Source: Myxococcales bacterium (GTDB lineage: Bacteria > Myxococcota > Polyangia > Fen-1088). From it: 18,622 bases of DNA. The stretch is taken from positions 13,390 to 32,011 of the forward strand of contig PMCR01000234.1 in NCBI GenBank assembly GCA_003155465.1, given 5' to 3'. Made by a program: the position numbers and the translations under genes. Positions 1 through 7,893 of the stretch are shown here, in pieces; position 1 is the first letter of the stretch; every line of letters begins with the position of its first letter. Below the pieces are notes generated by a model. The model did no database searches. It had not been told where the DNA came from and saw only the letters and a list, made by a program, of their open reading frames with translations.

Positions 1-690
1 GTCCATCAAGGCGTCGCCCGAGGTCGAGTCGGATGACCCGTCGTTGGTCGCGTCCGCCGCGTCGGCTGTGCTCGCGGGCGCATCGCTCGCGTCGCTCGCC
101 GCCGCATCGGGTACCGGCGCCACGTCCGTCGGCGCGGCAGGCGCGGTGTCGGGTGTCGGGCTTGGCGCTGCGTCCAGCATCACGCCTGGGGCCGTGTCGG
201 GTGCCGGGCTCGGTGCCGAATCAGCCGCTCGGCTCGCGTCGGCAGGCGGCATCGTTGCCGCGTCCAGTCCGCTAGGCTCCTGCGTCTTGGACGACGCACA
301 GCCCAGCGAAAAGCCCGCGGCCAGAAGCGCGATGCACGCGAGCACGCCGGCGCTCTTTCCCACCGAGAACCTTCGCATGGCCCCGGCAGCGGGTGCCTCG
401 ACGCTGGCGCGCATGGCTCGCCGCAGGTCGGCCACCAGCTCATCCACGCGTGATTGGGACAGGATCTCCGCGTCCGGCGCGGCCAGCACCCCGCGCGCGT
501 CGGCCTGGATCGAATCGAGCAACGCCGCCAGATCGTTCCAAAGGCCCGCCTGGTCGCGCCGCTGGAAGAGCAGCCCATAGAGGCGGTCCATGACCTCGTC
601 AACGCTGGACCAAGGCGCGACTGTTTGGCCGGAGCGGGCAAGAAAGAGACGAAGTTTCTGCGTTACTGTCAGTTCCATCGCCTTTGTCAT
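1..690 (-). CDS. Single-pass membrane protein with Asp/Ala/Pro-rich tail, partial
   Basis: The reading frame opens at an ATG at 690 and stays open for 230 codons to the left edge, so the C-terminus is missing. A strong Shine-Dalgarno sequence (GGAGGG, 4 nt before the ATG) fixes the start. Residues 1-105 are a soluble, mostly helical, Leu/Arg/Asp-rich domain with no recognised family. Residues about 112-131 (GVLACIALLAAGFSLGC) form one transmembrane helix, and residues 140-230 are a low-complexity tail rich in Ala, Asp, Pro and Thr with PDTAP/PDA-type units. The helix is internal and follows an Arg pair, suggesting a cytoplasmic N-domain and an extracytoplasmic tail, as in anti-sigma-like or anchored surface proteins. 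It lies 103 bp downstream of the Cys-rich secreted protein on the same strand. Function unknown. The overlapping plus-strand and other minus-strand frames have no start signal or domain. Confidence 0.8.
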   Translation of the reverse strand, partial: MTKAMELTVTQKLRLFLARSGQTVAPWSSVDEVMDRLYGLLFQRRDQAGLWNDLAALLDSIQADARGVLAAPDAEILSQSRVDELVADLRRAMRASVEAPAAGAMRRFSVGKSAGVLACIALLAAGFSLGCASSKTQEPSGLDAATMPPADASRAADSAPSPAPDTAPGVMLDAAPSPTPDTAPAAPTDVAPVPDAAASDASDAPASTADAADATNDGSSDSTSGDALMD

Positions 691-740
691 GGCACCCTCC
701 AATACGTGAGGATACCACCGGCAGCCAAATGTGGGTACCG

Positions 741-779
741 GTTTGGTCCGGTTTGGTCCGGCTTTGTGACGGGCGTCAC
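741..779. repeat. Tandem 10-bp direct repeat plus short inverted repeat upstream of the 690 gene
   Basis: Two exact copies of a decamer (GTTTGGTCCG) sit side by side at 741-760. They are followed at 766-779 by a perfect inverted repeat, GTGAC-gggc-GTCAC. Both lie in the 103-bp gap upstream of the ATG at 690. One-helical-turn repeats next to a dyad are typical of transcription-factor sites, but no specific regulator can be named. The dyad could instead help end transcription of the gene stopping at 794, although no T-run follows. Confidence 0.4.
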
Positions 780-793
780 TCCCCTCTATCTTC

Positions 794-2797
794 TCACTCG
801 CAGTGGATCGGCACCGCCACCCGTTTGCTGTTGAGTGCCGCATACTCCCCTTCGCCCTTGATCTCCCAACCGATGAACTTGGGTTTGCCGTCGCAGAAAG
901 CGGGACCGTTGCCCTCCGCGCTGTCCTTGGGAGAGTCGAGCCGGATATTCAGGGAATAGAACGCGTCCTTGGTCGTCATGGCTTCTTCGGAGGTCTTGCC
1001 CTGGAAGAGGTCGACCCGCAAACGCGAGGTCTCGAAGCCCTTGGCACAGGCATGCCAAACCGGATCGACCTGGATGGTGAACTTGGCCTTCTTGTCGGCA
1101 AACGGCGTGTAGTGAGCAGGCGTCTGGCCTTTCTTCCAGTCGAAGACCAGACTCGTGCGCGTCTTGCCGGGGTCGAAAGGACAACGGCAGCCAAGGTGCC
1201 GCGCCAGCGAGCGCTCGATGATCACTTCCTTTCCGTGGTACCGCTCGGACATGTCAGCCAGCGGTCCCTTCAGGCACCAGCACAGCATTCCGTCGACCGC
1301 GCCCAGCCCGGCAGCCTCGGCTTCTTCCAGTTTGGTCAGGCGTGCGTTCAGGTCCTGACAGTAGTCCCGCCCCTTTTCGGTGACCGGCTCGTGGCTCAGT
1401 GCCTTGGCAAAACGGGCGGCCACTCGCTTCTGCACCTCGGGGCTGGCGTGTCGTCTTGCTTCGTCGAAGACCGCTTCCCACATGCGGCCGTCGTACCAGG
1501 TGCGCATGGTCTCGGGCAGCTTGGGCTCGATGCGCAGAAGGAACTCAGGATCATTGATAGGCAGAAAGTGCTGGTAGAGGTGGTTGAGTGCCCCCGGCTT
1601 GCTGGACGCAGGCAGGGTATCGTAGGCGAAGACCAGCCGTTTGAGGCGAACGTCCTCCCCGCCATGATCGTGGGCGGCCAGAAGATTCCTCAAGCAGCCC
1701 ACGCAGGGGGTGAGCTGGTGGGACTTGACCACGTAATCCCACTCCGGTGCCGACACCCTGTCGTCGCTGGCGAAGAAGCTGGCAACGCGACCGTCCTGTC
1801 CAAGGAAGTTGCCCGAGCGGATGAGCGATTCGACCGGGTACACCTTGCGAAGAAAATCGCCGATGGCCGTGGTGTCGGTCTTCACCTTCTTCATCTTCCA
1901 CAGCACGGCTATGTTGACGTCGTCCGCGGCGCCGAAGCGGGCACCAGGGGGACAGCGCTGCATGGCACCGAGGAGTCGCTGCACGCCCGCCGTGGTATCC
2001 AGGTCTTTGGCCCAGGCCGCGTCGTGCACAGAGAACACCAGGAAGCGGTCGTGCGCGTAGTCGCGCACCTTCTGGATGCGGCCAATCAGGGTCTTGGTCT
2101 GGCGCAGGTCCTGAACGAATCCCGACGGAAAACGCGTGTAGTCTTGCCAACCTTCGGACGGCAGGTCGCCAGCATCTTCGGCGTAGAAGGTGTCGAGACC
2201 ACCCTGCAACTTGGCATCGAGAGCCATGATCGCCGGGGTGGGGCGGATGTCGATGCTCCGGCAGTCGGCCAGGGCGCGATCGAGCGCATCGCGCCGGGTC
2301 TTGAAGGCTGGGGCACTGTGTCCGCGCGCCCGAGCGTACTCGTCAATGTCGGTCTCGCAGCGTGCGGGGTCCTCGAATTTCTCGTCCGCGTAGCGCGGGC
2401 ATTCGGCTTCTTCGTCGGCCTTGGAATAGAACACCTGCACCCAGGCGCGGCAGCCCGACGGGCCGCAGTCCACGTTCTTGAACTTGACCGCGGGCTCGTG
2501 CTTGCGCACGCGGCGGCAGCGCTCGGTCACCTGTCTCTCCATGCCGATGCCGGACAACGTCTCCTTGGTCTTCAGCACCGATTCGATCTCCACGCCGCAC
2601 ACCTTGCAGATCTTGTCGTTGCACACACCGAAGGCAGCGGTGAGGGCCGCCGCTTCGTTCGGTCCCGCGCCTTCGCAGACGAAGGTGTGGCCGCTCTTGT
2701 CAGCGGCGTCGGGCTGCTTCGCCCAACTGGGTTGGGCGAGCGCGGGCTTGGCGAAAAGCAGGGGGAGAAAGAGGACGGGAAGAATGGTGGACCGCAC
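794..2797 (-). CDS. Secreted Cys-rich protein of unknown function
   Basis: This is a 667-residue protein. The start is a GTG at 2797, chosen because it gives a clean Sec signal peptide (hydrophobic core about residues 4-17, cleavage after ALA at residue 21); no good Shine-Dalgarno sequence is visible, so the start is moderately certain. The mature protein has many cysteines arranged in close sets: CNDKICKVC at 60-67, CGPSGC at 111-116, then CVGC, CWC and CRCP further on. Such spacing suggests disulfide bonds in the periplasm or outside the cell. I recognise no catalytic motif or family; the N-terminal 130 residues loosely recall LPP20-like envelope domains, which is only an impression. It begins 57 bp after the stop of the fibro-slime lipoprotein on the same strand, so the two may be co-transcribed. 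A 684-residue open frame on the opposite strand is a GC-rich antisense shadow. Confidence 0.85.
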   Translation of the reverse strand: MRSTILPVLFLPLLFAKPALAQPSWAKQPDAADKSGHTFVCEGAGPNEAAALTAAFGVCNDKICKVCGVEIESVLKTKETLSGIGMERQVTERCRRVRKHEPAVKFKNVDCGPSGCRAWVQVFYSKADEEAECPRYADEKFEDPARCETDIDEYARARGHSAPAFKTRRDALDRALADCRSIDIRPTPAIMALDAKLQGGLDTFYAEDAGDLPSEGWQDYTRFPSGFVQDLRQTKTLIGRIQKVRDYAHDRFLVFSVHDAAWAKDLDTTAGVQRLLGAMQRCPPGARFGAADDVNIAVLWKMKKVKTDTTAIGDFLRKVYPVESLIRSGNFLGQDGRVASFFASDDRVSAPEWDYVVKSHQLTPCVGCLRNLLAAHDHGGEDVRLKRLVFAYDTLPASSKPGALNHLYQHFLPINDPEFLLRIEPKLPETMRTWYDGRMWEAVFDEARRHASPEVQKRVAARFAKALSHEPVTEKGRDYCQDLNARLTKLEEAEAAGLGAVDGMLCWCLKGPLADMSERYHGKEVIIERSLARHLGCRCPFDPGKTRTSLVFDWKKGQTPAHYTPFADKKAKFTIQVDPVWHACAKGFETSRLRVDLFQGKTSEEAMTTKDAFYSLNIRLDSPKDSAEGNGPAFCDGKPKFIGWEIKGEGEYAALNSKRVAVPIHCE

Positions 2798-2853
2798 GCC
2801 GCGAGCATGCCGCGGGAGAAGCCAGAAGGGAAGGCTTCCGCACAGAATCCAGT

Positions 2854-3861
2854 CTAGTAGATTGTGCCGTCCACTTCCCCACAGTTGGAGAAGGCCAGCG
2901 TGGTTTGAATCTGGAAATTTGACTGGTCAGTGTGGCGTTCCGCATGAAAGACCGCGATTTCGTAGTTGTTGCCCTTCGTCAGTCCAAGCGAATCAATCGC
3001 CACTGACTTGGTCGTCTGCGCATGTCGCCCTCCCAGATCGATGACCAACTTCTTGTCGATGAATACCCACACGTCGTCGTCGCCGGCGAAGGCAAAGGTT
3101 TCTCCACCCTTGTAGTTGAAGGCGGTGTGAATCTCTGTGGTGAAGGCGAAGTTGTGAGGCTGGCCCTCGTTTCCAAAACCCTGATCGTCGAGCGGAAAGA
3201 AGAAGTTGGGCCTGGTCGCCGAAAAAGTCGCTGTCCCATTCACGTTCACCAGATGCAGCGCCAACACGTACGCGCGATTAATATCCGGGACATTGTTGTA
3301 CCACTGATTGAAATTGTCGGGGCCTGTGGTGGACGCCGAATTGGCGTCTGTGGTCGCGTAGACCGGCTTGTTGTCCGGGCCCAGGGTGTCGGCCACGATT
3401 CCCGTTTCAAGTCCAACCGGTGCTGTCTCAAAATCCGGGTGCCCGCCTGGTTGATTGCCCATCTTGAAATCGCGAACCACTCCAAAAAGGCCGGCACACT
3501 CGGTGGGTGGAGTTGCACTCCCGCTGCTCCCTCCTGCCGCGGGAGCGCCTCCGGACGAGGTAAGTTCCGGACCGAGGGCATAGGCACCAGTGGTCGAATT
3601 CGTCACGTTCACGAAGTTCGGCGGAGGCCACACGGCAGCTACCCCCCCCGGGCTGGTCTCGGTCCCGGTAGAGGCGCTGGTCGTCGTGCCGCTCCCCTTG
3701 GTCGTCAGATCGATGCCGCCGTTCCCGGCCGCGCCGGTGATGCTGCTGCTGCCGGGGATCGGAGTGGGGCCTCCGCAGGCCACCAATCCAGCGACGGCCA
3801 CGGCGGCCGTTCCGTAAAGCCACCCCCAACTGGTTCGGCTGACGATCCGTATACCGGTCAT
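2854..3861 (-). CDS. Fibro-slime domain lipoprotein
   Basis: This 335-residue protein starts at an ATG preceded by a textbook Shine-Dalgarno sequence (AAGGAGGT, 4 nt away). The signal peptide ends in a lipobox, L-V-A-C with the lipidated Cys at residue 29, so it should be an exported lipoprotein. Residues about 30-120 are a Gly/Ser/Thr/Pro-rich linker. From about residue 120 to the end lies a fibro-slime domain (TIGR02148, related to PA14-type beta-sandwiches). Its hallmarks are the motif GDDDVWVFIDKKLVIDLGG, a preceding TTEIHTAFNYKGGE strand, and a following FHAERHTDQSNFQI stretch. Such domains occur in Dictyostelium, Fibrobacter and myxobacterial surface proteins and are thought to bind carbohydrate or matrix; the ligand here is not evident. 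It is probably the first gene of a minus-strand group with the Cys-rich secreted protein. Confidence 0.92.
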   Translation of the reverse strand: MTGIRIVSRTSWGWLYGTAAVAVAGLVACGGPTPIPGSSSITGAAGNGGIDLTTKGSGTTTSASTGTETSPGGVAAVWPPPNFVNVTNSTTGAYALGPELTSSGGAPAAGGSSGSATPPTECAGLFGVVRDFKMGNQPGGHPDFETAPVGLETGIVADTLGPDNKPVYATTDANSASTTGPDNFNQWYNNVPDINRAYVLALHLVNVNGTATFSATRPNFFFPLDDQGFGNEGQPHNFAFTTEIHTAFNYKGGETFAFAGDDDVWVFIDKKLVIDLGGRHAQTTKSVAIDSLGLTKGNNYEIAVFHAERHTDQSNFQIQTTLAFSNCGEVDGTIY

Positions 3862-3865
3862 GTTG

Positions 3866-3873
3866 ACCTCCTT
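3866..3873 (-). promoter_or_regulatory. Shine-Dalgarno site of the fibro-slime gene
   Basis: AAGGAGGT on the minus strand lies 4 nt before the ATG at 3861. It is the strongest ribosome binding site in the window and decides that start. Confidence 0.8.
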
Positions 3874-4159
3874 GAAGGTGCGCGCGGTGAATCGGGTTTC
3901 CCTGAAAGAACCGACTCAGCCGCTCTGAAAACTCTCATGAGGGCAATTCGCGAAACTGACTGATGAAGGAAGTGAGCCTACACTACACCCACAGACAGAA
4001 GTCTAGGGCATCCTGAAGCGTGCGGCCGTCAAAAAGAGGCCCACCCATCCCAACGGAAGAGCACTTCTTCGTATGGCTAGGGCTAGTGATTTTGGCTACT
4101 TAGCGGCCGAAAGGGGTAGAGCGGGCGGCAGCAATTCATGAACAAGTCAATGCGGTGCT
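3874..4159. other. Intergenic region upstream of the fibro-slime gene
   Basis: About 290 bp lie between the fibro-slime start and the methyltransferase stop. I see no gene. It is less GC-rich than its surroundings and should hold the promoter of the fibro-slime gene. Minus-strand TTGACG (4027-4032) and TAGACT (4000-4005) resemble promoter elements but are 21 nt apart, too far for a standard sigma-70 promoter. A short inverted repeat (GAAGA-gcact-TCTTC) lies near 4060 and a minus-strand T-run near 4032, possibly a weak end for the methyltransferase transcript. Confidence 0.4.
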
Positions 4160-4954
4160 CTAGGTAATCCCCCTCAGCTGCGCCAATCGGTCCGCAGCCT
4201 CGGCCATGCGGCCCGGCTCGCCTACGTGCTCGGCACGCCAGAGCAAGTTGTGCGGCGTCAGCGTGGGCGGCACGAAGCCAACCACGGTGGTCTGCCACCC
4301 CGCTGCCTCCAGGCGCAGGGTGCGCTCGGCATCGACGACCGACTGGATGAAGCGGCGTTGCACCTCAGCGTGACGAGGTATGCCCAATTGGTCAGCGTGG
4401 CGTTGGGCCAGGGCAGCGGCAGATACGTCTTTCGATGTGCAACAGGGAACCAGCAACAGTGCGCGGGCTTGCACGGCCAGCGACCGCTCAATGATCAGGT
4501 CGGAAGCTGGCCCGCAGGCGTGCAGCGCGACCACTAGATCTGGCTCGCTGGGCCAGGCCGCCGGATCCGCAACATCCGCCGCAATCACTTCGATTGGAAG
4601 GGAGGGCGCCCGCAGACGCGCGACGGCGTCGCGACACGCAGCCACCCGCGCCGGCTCGCGCTCGATCACGCGCACCCGCGCCGGCTGGCCACGCGGCGCC
4701 AGGATCAGCTCCGCGGCCAATAGGCCCACGTAGGCCTTGCCCGCAGCCGCATCCACCAGGACGAATTCGCCCTTGCGAGAGCGGCGAGCCACGGCCCGTG
4801 CTACCTCAGCGAGCATTCCCGCCATCTCATCCGACTTGCGCCGATCTTCGTCCCGCAGACTGGTCGCAGGCGCGTCGATGAAGAGGCGGTGCAGGATCTC
4901 GTCGAGTTGGGCGCGGGCAAAAGTCATGGGCCGTGGAATCCGCGGGCTGACCAC
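4160..4954 (-). CDS. Class I SAM-dependent methyltransferase, Methyltransf_32 type
   Basis: This is a 264-residue protein if it starts at the GTG at 4954; an in-frame ATG nine codons later is an alternative. Residues 63-78 (EFVLVDAAAGKAYVG) fit motif I of the SAM-binding fold in the variant form of PF13679, where the usual D-x-G-x-G becomes D-A-A-A-G-K. An acidic residue follows at the end of strand 2 (VRVIERE, 94-100). The family signature DLVVALHACGPASD is at 139-152, and the paired cysteines VPCC lie at 169-172. PF13679 proteins methylate RNA or small molecules, but the substrate cannot be read from sequence. The stop codon of the upstream membrane-protein gene lies only about 6 bp before the GTG, so the two genes are probably translationally coupled in one operon. 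Confidence 0.85.
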   Translation of the reverse strand: MVSPRIPRPMTFARAQLDEILHRLFIDAPATSLRDEDRRKSDEMAGMLAEVARAVARRSRKGEFVLVDAAAGKAYVGLLAAELILAPRGQPARVRVIEREPARVAACRDAVARLRAPSLPIEVIAADVADPAAWPSEPDLVVALHACGPASDLIIERSLAVQARALLLVPCCTSKDVSAAALAQRHADQLGIPRHAEVQRRFIQSVVDAERTLRLEAAGWQTTVVGFVPPTLTPHNLLWRAEHVGEPGRMAEAADRLAQLRGIT

Positions 4955-4960
4955 GACATC

Positions 4961-6964
4961 CTATCGTCGAGCGGATCTGGCCAGGGCCGCCGCGTCCACG
5001 CCTTCGCGGCCGCGCAGGTCAAGGTACAGGCGAGCCGCAGCCAGCGCCGGCACGGGCAAGCTCACGATCATCAACAGGTCGCCCAGGAAGATGCGCAGGA
5101 AGACCATGATGCGACGGCTGCTTTCGGGCGTGGCCAGGTCAGCTAGGCCGGACGCCGCTGCGCCCAGCACCGCGGCGGCAAGCATGACCACGATCACGCG
5201 CACAATATCCGCTCTGACCAGGGCCATGCTGCGCAGAAGTGCCGCCTTGCCCGCGGCTCGTTCGAACAGCACCACCACCGGCACGAACAAGAGCAAGACC
5301 GCCGCCAGCAAGCCGGGCAGGAGGAACAGGACACTGCCCAAAGCTACCAACCCGGCGGCAGGAAGCAGGGCTGTGACAAAGCGAAGACGACGGCGCCACA
5401 GCAAGACCCCCACATCCATGAAAGAGGGCAGCGGCGATCCCGCGTACTGGTCGACCAGCGCGACGGTCAGGGTCGCGTAGGCCAGCGGAACCGCCAGACC
5501 GAAGACCAACAAGCCGGTCAACAGCACGGCCGCAAACCAGCGCACAGTCACCGCCACTCGGCTGGGCGCCTCCGCGGTGGCTCCTGCTGCGGCCGTGCCC
5601 GCCGCAGACACGGTCTCCAACGCCGCAAGTTCGGCCAGTGCTGCCTTGTCGATCTTCCCCTCGGCGCGGCTGGCCTCTGCCCTACGGGCCAGCTCCTGCT
5701 TGACCCGCGAAAAATCGACCGTCGAGGCCGAGCCATCGAGGAGCTGACTCGGCACAGCCGAGCCCGTGAAGGCAGCCACCATGCATGACTTCGCCGCAGC
5801 CACGGGAAACAGCAAGATCGCCACGAGCAAGAGCAGCGGCCTCCAGGCCCGCCGATAGACCGTGATGGCTTCGGCCAGCAGGCGCAGCGCAGCCACCGCA
5901 TCCGCCCCGATCCGCGCCAACCACGGCAACCGACGCAGGGCCATCCCGCCCCGGCTCGGCAAGCTTGTTGTGCGTGGCTGGGGCGGGCGCAGGTCCGCCA
6001 CGACTGGCGCGGAAACAGCCGGCAGGTCCACCGAGAGTCTGTCTACCTGAGTGTCACCTTCGTCGGGCTGGGCCGCCCTTGCCTTGGCGCGAGCCGGGAC
6101 GGCCGGCGGCGGCTCACTGGTCGGCGGCCGGACGCTGGCGCTGGCTTCCTCCGGCGGCAATGGCGCGGAAAACGGCGTGACCGGCGCGTCCGGTACCGGA
6201 CGAACGGCCCCTGCCGGATCTTCGCGCCTCGCCACGGCGCTGGCCTGCGGAACGAGTGGCGGGGCTGATGTCTCTTTGGCCGCCGAGGCGAGACTCTGCG
6301 CTGCCACTCCACCGTGCATCATGATGGTGCGGCCTACCGGTCCAGCCTCGGCAGCAAGAGGTGCACGCGCCGTCGCATTCGACGTTGCTGGCGGGACCGG
6401 CACGCTCGGTGCTGCGGCCGGCGCGGAAGGGGGTGGAGCGACCGCCGACAGCCATCCGGGCGGGACTGCCTTCGGCGAACTCGGCGTAGGGGGTGATGGC
6501 GGCTTTGCTGGGGGCGCTGCGGGCGGCTTAGCCGGTGGTGCTGCGGGCGGCTTTGCTGGGGGCGCTGCGGGCGGCCTAGCTGGTGCTGCTGCTGCCGGCG
6601 GCTTCGCGGGGGACGCTGCTGCGGGCGGCTTTGCTGGTGGTGCTGCTGCGGGCGGCTTTGCTGCTAGCGCTGCTGCCGGCCTAGCTGGTACTGCTGCTGC
6701 CGGCGGCTTCGTGGGGGACGCTGCTGCGGGCGGCTTTGCTGCTGGCGCTGCTGCCGGCGAGGCCTTCTGCTTGGACTCCGATGTCGTCGCGTCCGCGGGT
6801 TTTGGAAACCCTGCGGGCATGGCCAAAGGCGGCGGTGCGGCCAGTCCCACGATGGTCTTACGCGATGCCGGGCTCTCGATCAGCTTCCCGGTCGTAGGAC
6901 AGGTGCGCGTCTCGGGCCGATGCTGCTTTTCGCAGTGGGGGCAGGGCTTTGCAGCAAGATTCAC
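4961..6964 (-). CDS. Zinc-knuckle, Pro/Ala-repeat, six-helix membrane protein
   Basis: I place the start at the GTG at 6964 (667 residues). The open frame runs upstream to 7165, but that part is basic, lacks structure and would overlap the divergent gene at 7122. Residues 8-24 carry C8-x2-C11, H15 and C22-P-T-T-G, a short zinc-binding knuckle as found at the N-terminus of many myxobacterial proteins. Residues about 70-158 are PPAKPPAA-type repeats, and 160-370 are further Pro/Ala/Ser-rich linker. The last 293 residues hold about six transmembrane helices with a soluble Lys/Glu/Ala-rich insert after the first. The segment LFLLPGLLAAVLLLFVPVVV followed by an Arg/Leu helix recalls GPDPase_memb/YciC-type membrane domains; this is a loose match. 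The function is unknown. The methyltransferase follows directly. Confidence 0.8.
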   Translation of the reverse strand: MNLAAKPCPHCEKQHRPETRTCPTTGKLIESPASRKTIVGLAAPPPLAMPAGFPKPADATTSESKQKASPAAAPAAKPPAAASPTKPPAAAVPARPAAALAAKPPAAAPPAKPPAAASPAKPPAAAAPARPPAAPPAKPPAAPPAKPPAAPPAKPPSPPTPSSPKAVPPGWLSAVAPPPSAPAAAPSVPVPPATSNATARAPLAAEAGPVGRTIMMHGGVAAQSLASAAKETSAPPLVPQASAVARREDPAGAVRPVPDAPVTPFSAPLPPEEASASVRPPTSEPPPAVPARAKARAAQPDEGDTQVDRLSVDLPAVSAPVVADLRPPQPRTTSLPSRGGMALRRLPWLARIGADAVAALRLLAEAITVYRRAWRPLLLLVAILLFPVAAAKSCMVAAFTGSAVPSQLLDGSASTVDFSRVKQELARRAEASRAEGKIDKAALAELAALETVSAAGTAAAGATAEAPSRVAVTVRWFAAVLLTGLLVFGLAVPLAYATLTVALVDQYAGSPLPSFMDVGVLLWRRRLRFVTALLPAAGLVALGSVLFLLPGLLAAVLLLFVPVVVLFERAAGKAALLRSMALVRADIVRVIVVMLAAAVLGAAASGLADLATPESSRRIMVFLRIFLGDLLMIVSLPVPALAAARLYLDLRGREGVDAAALARSARR
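6491..6757 (-). repeat. Degenerate PPAKPPAA-encoding tandem repeats
   Basis: This is the coding repeat of residues about 70-158 of the membrane protein. Units of 7-9 codons (PAKPPAA with an occasional extra Ala or Ser) recur at least nine times; three near-perfect 8-codon units close the array. At DNA level the plus strand shows recurring GGCGGCTTTGCTGG blocks with indels of whole codons. Such Pro/Ala/Lys linkers are stiff and extended. Confidence 0.8.
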
Positions 6965-6988
6965 GGCTGGCTCGGCGAGTAGGGCAGC

Positions 6989-6994
6989 ATTATA
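6989..6994 (-). promoter_or_regulatory. Possible -10 element (TATAAT) of the membrane-protein operon
   Basis: A perfect TATAAT on the minus strand lies 25 bp before the GTG at 6964, in otherwise GC-rich DNA. No convincing -35 hexamer stands 16-18 nt upstream. If it is used, the transcript would begin near 6982 and exclude the upstream part of the open frame, which supports the chosen start. Confidence 0.4.
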
Positions 6995-7121
6995 CCCCGA
7001 CTGACACCACCGCCGACGAAATCCGGCCCGGGTCTTCTCGGCCGTCGTCAGACGCGTTCTTTGCGGCTTTCCTTGTCGCGTTTGTCTCGCAACCGCGCTA
7101 GACAGGCCACAAGGAGATTCC

Positions 7122-7829
7122 ATGAAACGCCTCATCGCCGTCGCTCTGGTCCTGTTGCCCGCCATTGCCGCGGCCCAACCCGCCGGGTCGCCGCAGTCCC
7201 TGCCGCTGGTTGTTGATCTGAAAAAGGCCGCAGTCGGAAGCTGGGCGGACTACGGCATGAGTTTTGGCGAAATCAAGATGAAGTCACGCTGGGCGTTGGT
7301 CGCTCGCGATGCCAGCTCCACCACGCTAGAGATGTCGATGCAGGGCGGAATGACCGCCCAGATGGGTGGCAAGATCACGCTGAAGATGGTTCTTGATCCG
7401 GACCCCATCGGCGCGGCGAAACCGGTCAAGGAGATGATCATGCAGATCGGAGACGGCGACCCGATGCAGGCGCCGCCGAACGCGCCGACGCAGAAGTTCC
7501 AGAAACCCGACGCCAAGACCCTGATGGGCAAGGAGACCATCAAGGTGGAGGCTGGATCATTTCCGACCACCCACTACCGGGATCACTCACCGGTGGGCAC
7601 CGTCGACGTCTGGGTCAGCGAAGATGTCCCGCCGCTCGGTTTGGTCAAGGTGGTGACCACACCTGAGCCCGAGACCGGCGGAGCCGCCCAGCCGCCCGTT
7701 CCGCCCGCGACCATGGAACTGGTCGGCACCGGCACCGGAGCCAAACCCACCATCACCAAGCCGGCCAAACCCTTCGACCCGAAGCAGATGTCGGGTGGCG
7801 CTCCACGGCCTGGCAAGAAGCGCAAATAG
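7122..7829 (+). CDS. Exported protein of unknown function
   Basis: This is a 235-residue protein. AAGGAG lies 5 nt before the ATG. The signal peptide is MKRLIAVALVLLPAIAAA with cleavage before QPAG at about residue 19. The mature part looks beta-rich: strands around GSWADYGMSF, TLEMSMQGG and KITLKMVLD, then KVEAGSFPTTHYR and VDVWVSEDVPPLGLVKV. The last two motifs resemble those in secreted myxobacterial proteins that measure or bind a lipid-like ligand in a LolA-like or DUF3108-like fold, but I cannot assign a family. The C-terminus from about 185 is Pro/Gly/Lys-rich and ends in a basic tail (PGKKRK). It is transcribed divergently from the zinc-knuckle membrane protein, with about 157 bp between the two starts. 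Confidence 0.85.
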   Translation: MKRLIAVALVLLPAIAAAQPAGSPQSLPLVVDLKKAAVGSWADYGMSFGEIKMKSRWALVARDASSTTLEMSMQGGMTAQMGGKITLKMVLDPDPIGAAKPVKEMIMQIGDGDPMQAPPNAPTQKFQKPDAKTLMGKETIKVEAGSFPTTHYRDHSPVGTVDVWVSEDVPPLGLVKVVTTPEPETGGAAQPPVPPATMELVGTGTGAKPTITKPAKPFDPKQMSGGAPRPGKKRK

Positions 7830-7857
7830 CCGGACCCCGGCTGGCAAATCTCGACGC

Positions 7858-7887
7858 TTGCTTGCCTGCGGCCCACCCCTGTAGACT
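7858..7887 (+). promoter_or_regulatory. Predicted promoter giving a leaderless transcript of the PilZ-like gene
   Basis: TTGCTT (7858-7863), an 18-bp spacer and TAGACT (7882-7887) preceded by TG make a plausible sigma-70-type promoter. The -10 hexamer ends 6 nt before the GTG at 7894, where transcription would be expected to begin, and no Shine-Dalgarno sequence is present. The same CTGTA(R)(R)CT layout and 6-nt distance recur before the gene at 14406. Confidence 0.45.
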
Positions 7888-7893
7888 CGCGTC

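Noticed and set aside
803..2857. 684-codon open frame on the plus strand
   Set aside because: It is antisense to the signal-peptide-bearing Cys-rich protein, has no ribosome binding site or domain, and reflects the lack of stops opposite GC-rich coding DNA.
4000..4032. TTGACG and TAGACT as promoter of the fibro-slime gene
   Set aside because: Each hexamer is good, but they are 21 nt apart, outside the usual 16-18 range.
6051..7004. 317-codon Gly/Ala-rich plus-strand frame
   Set aside because: It is the mirror of the Pro/Ala repeats of the zinc-knuckle membrane protein; no start signal or family.
6965..7165. N-terminal extension of the membrane-protein frame
   Set aside because: It overlaps the divergent gene at 7122, is Arg-rich without structure, and a TATAAT lies inside it just before the GTG at 6964.
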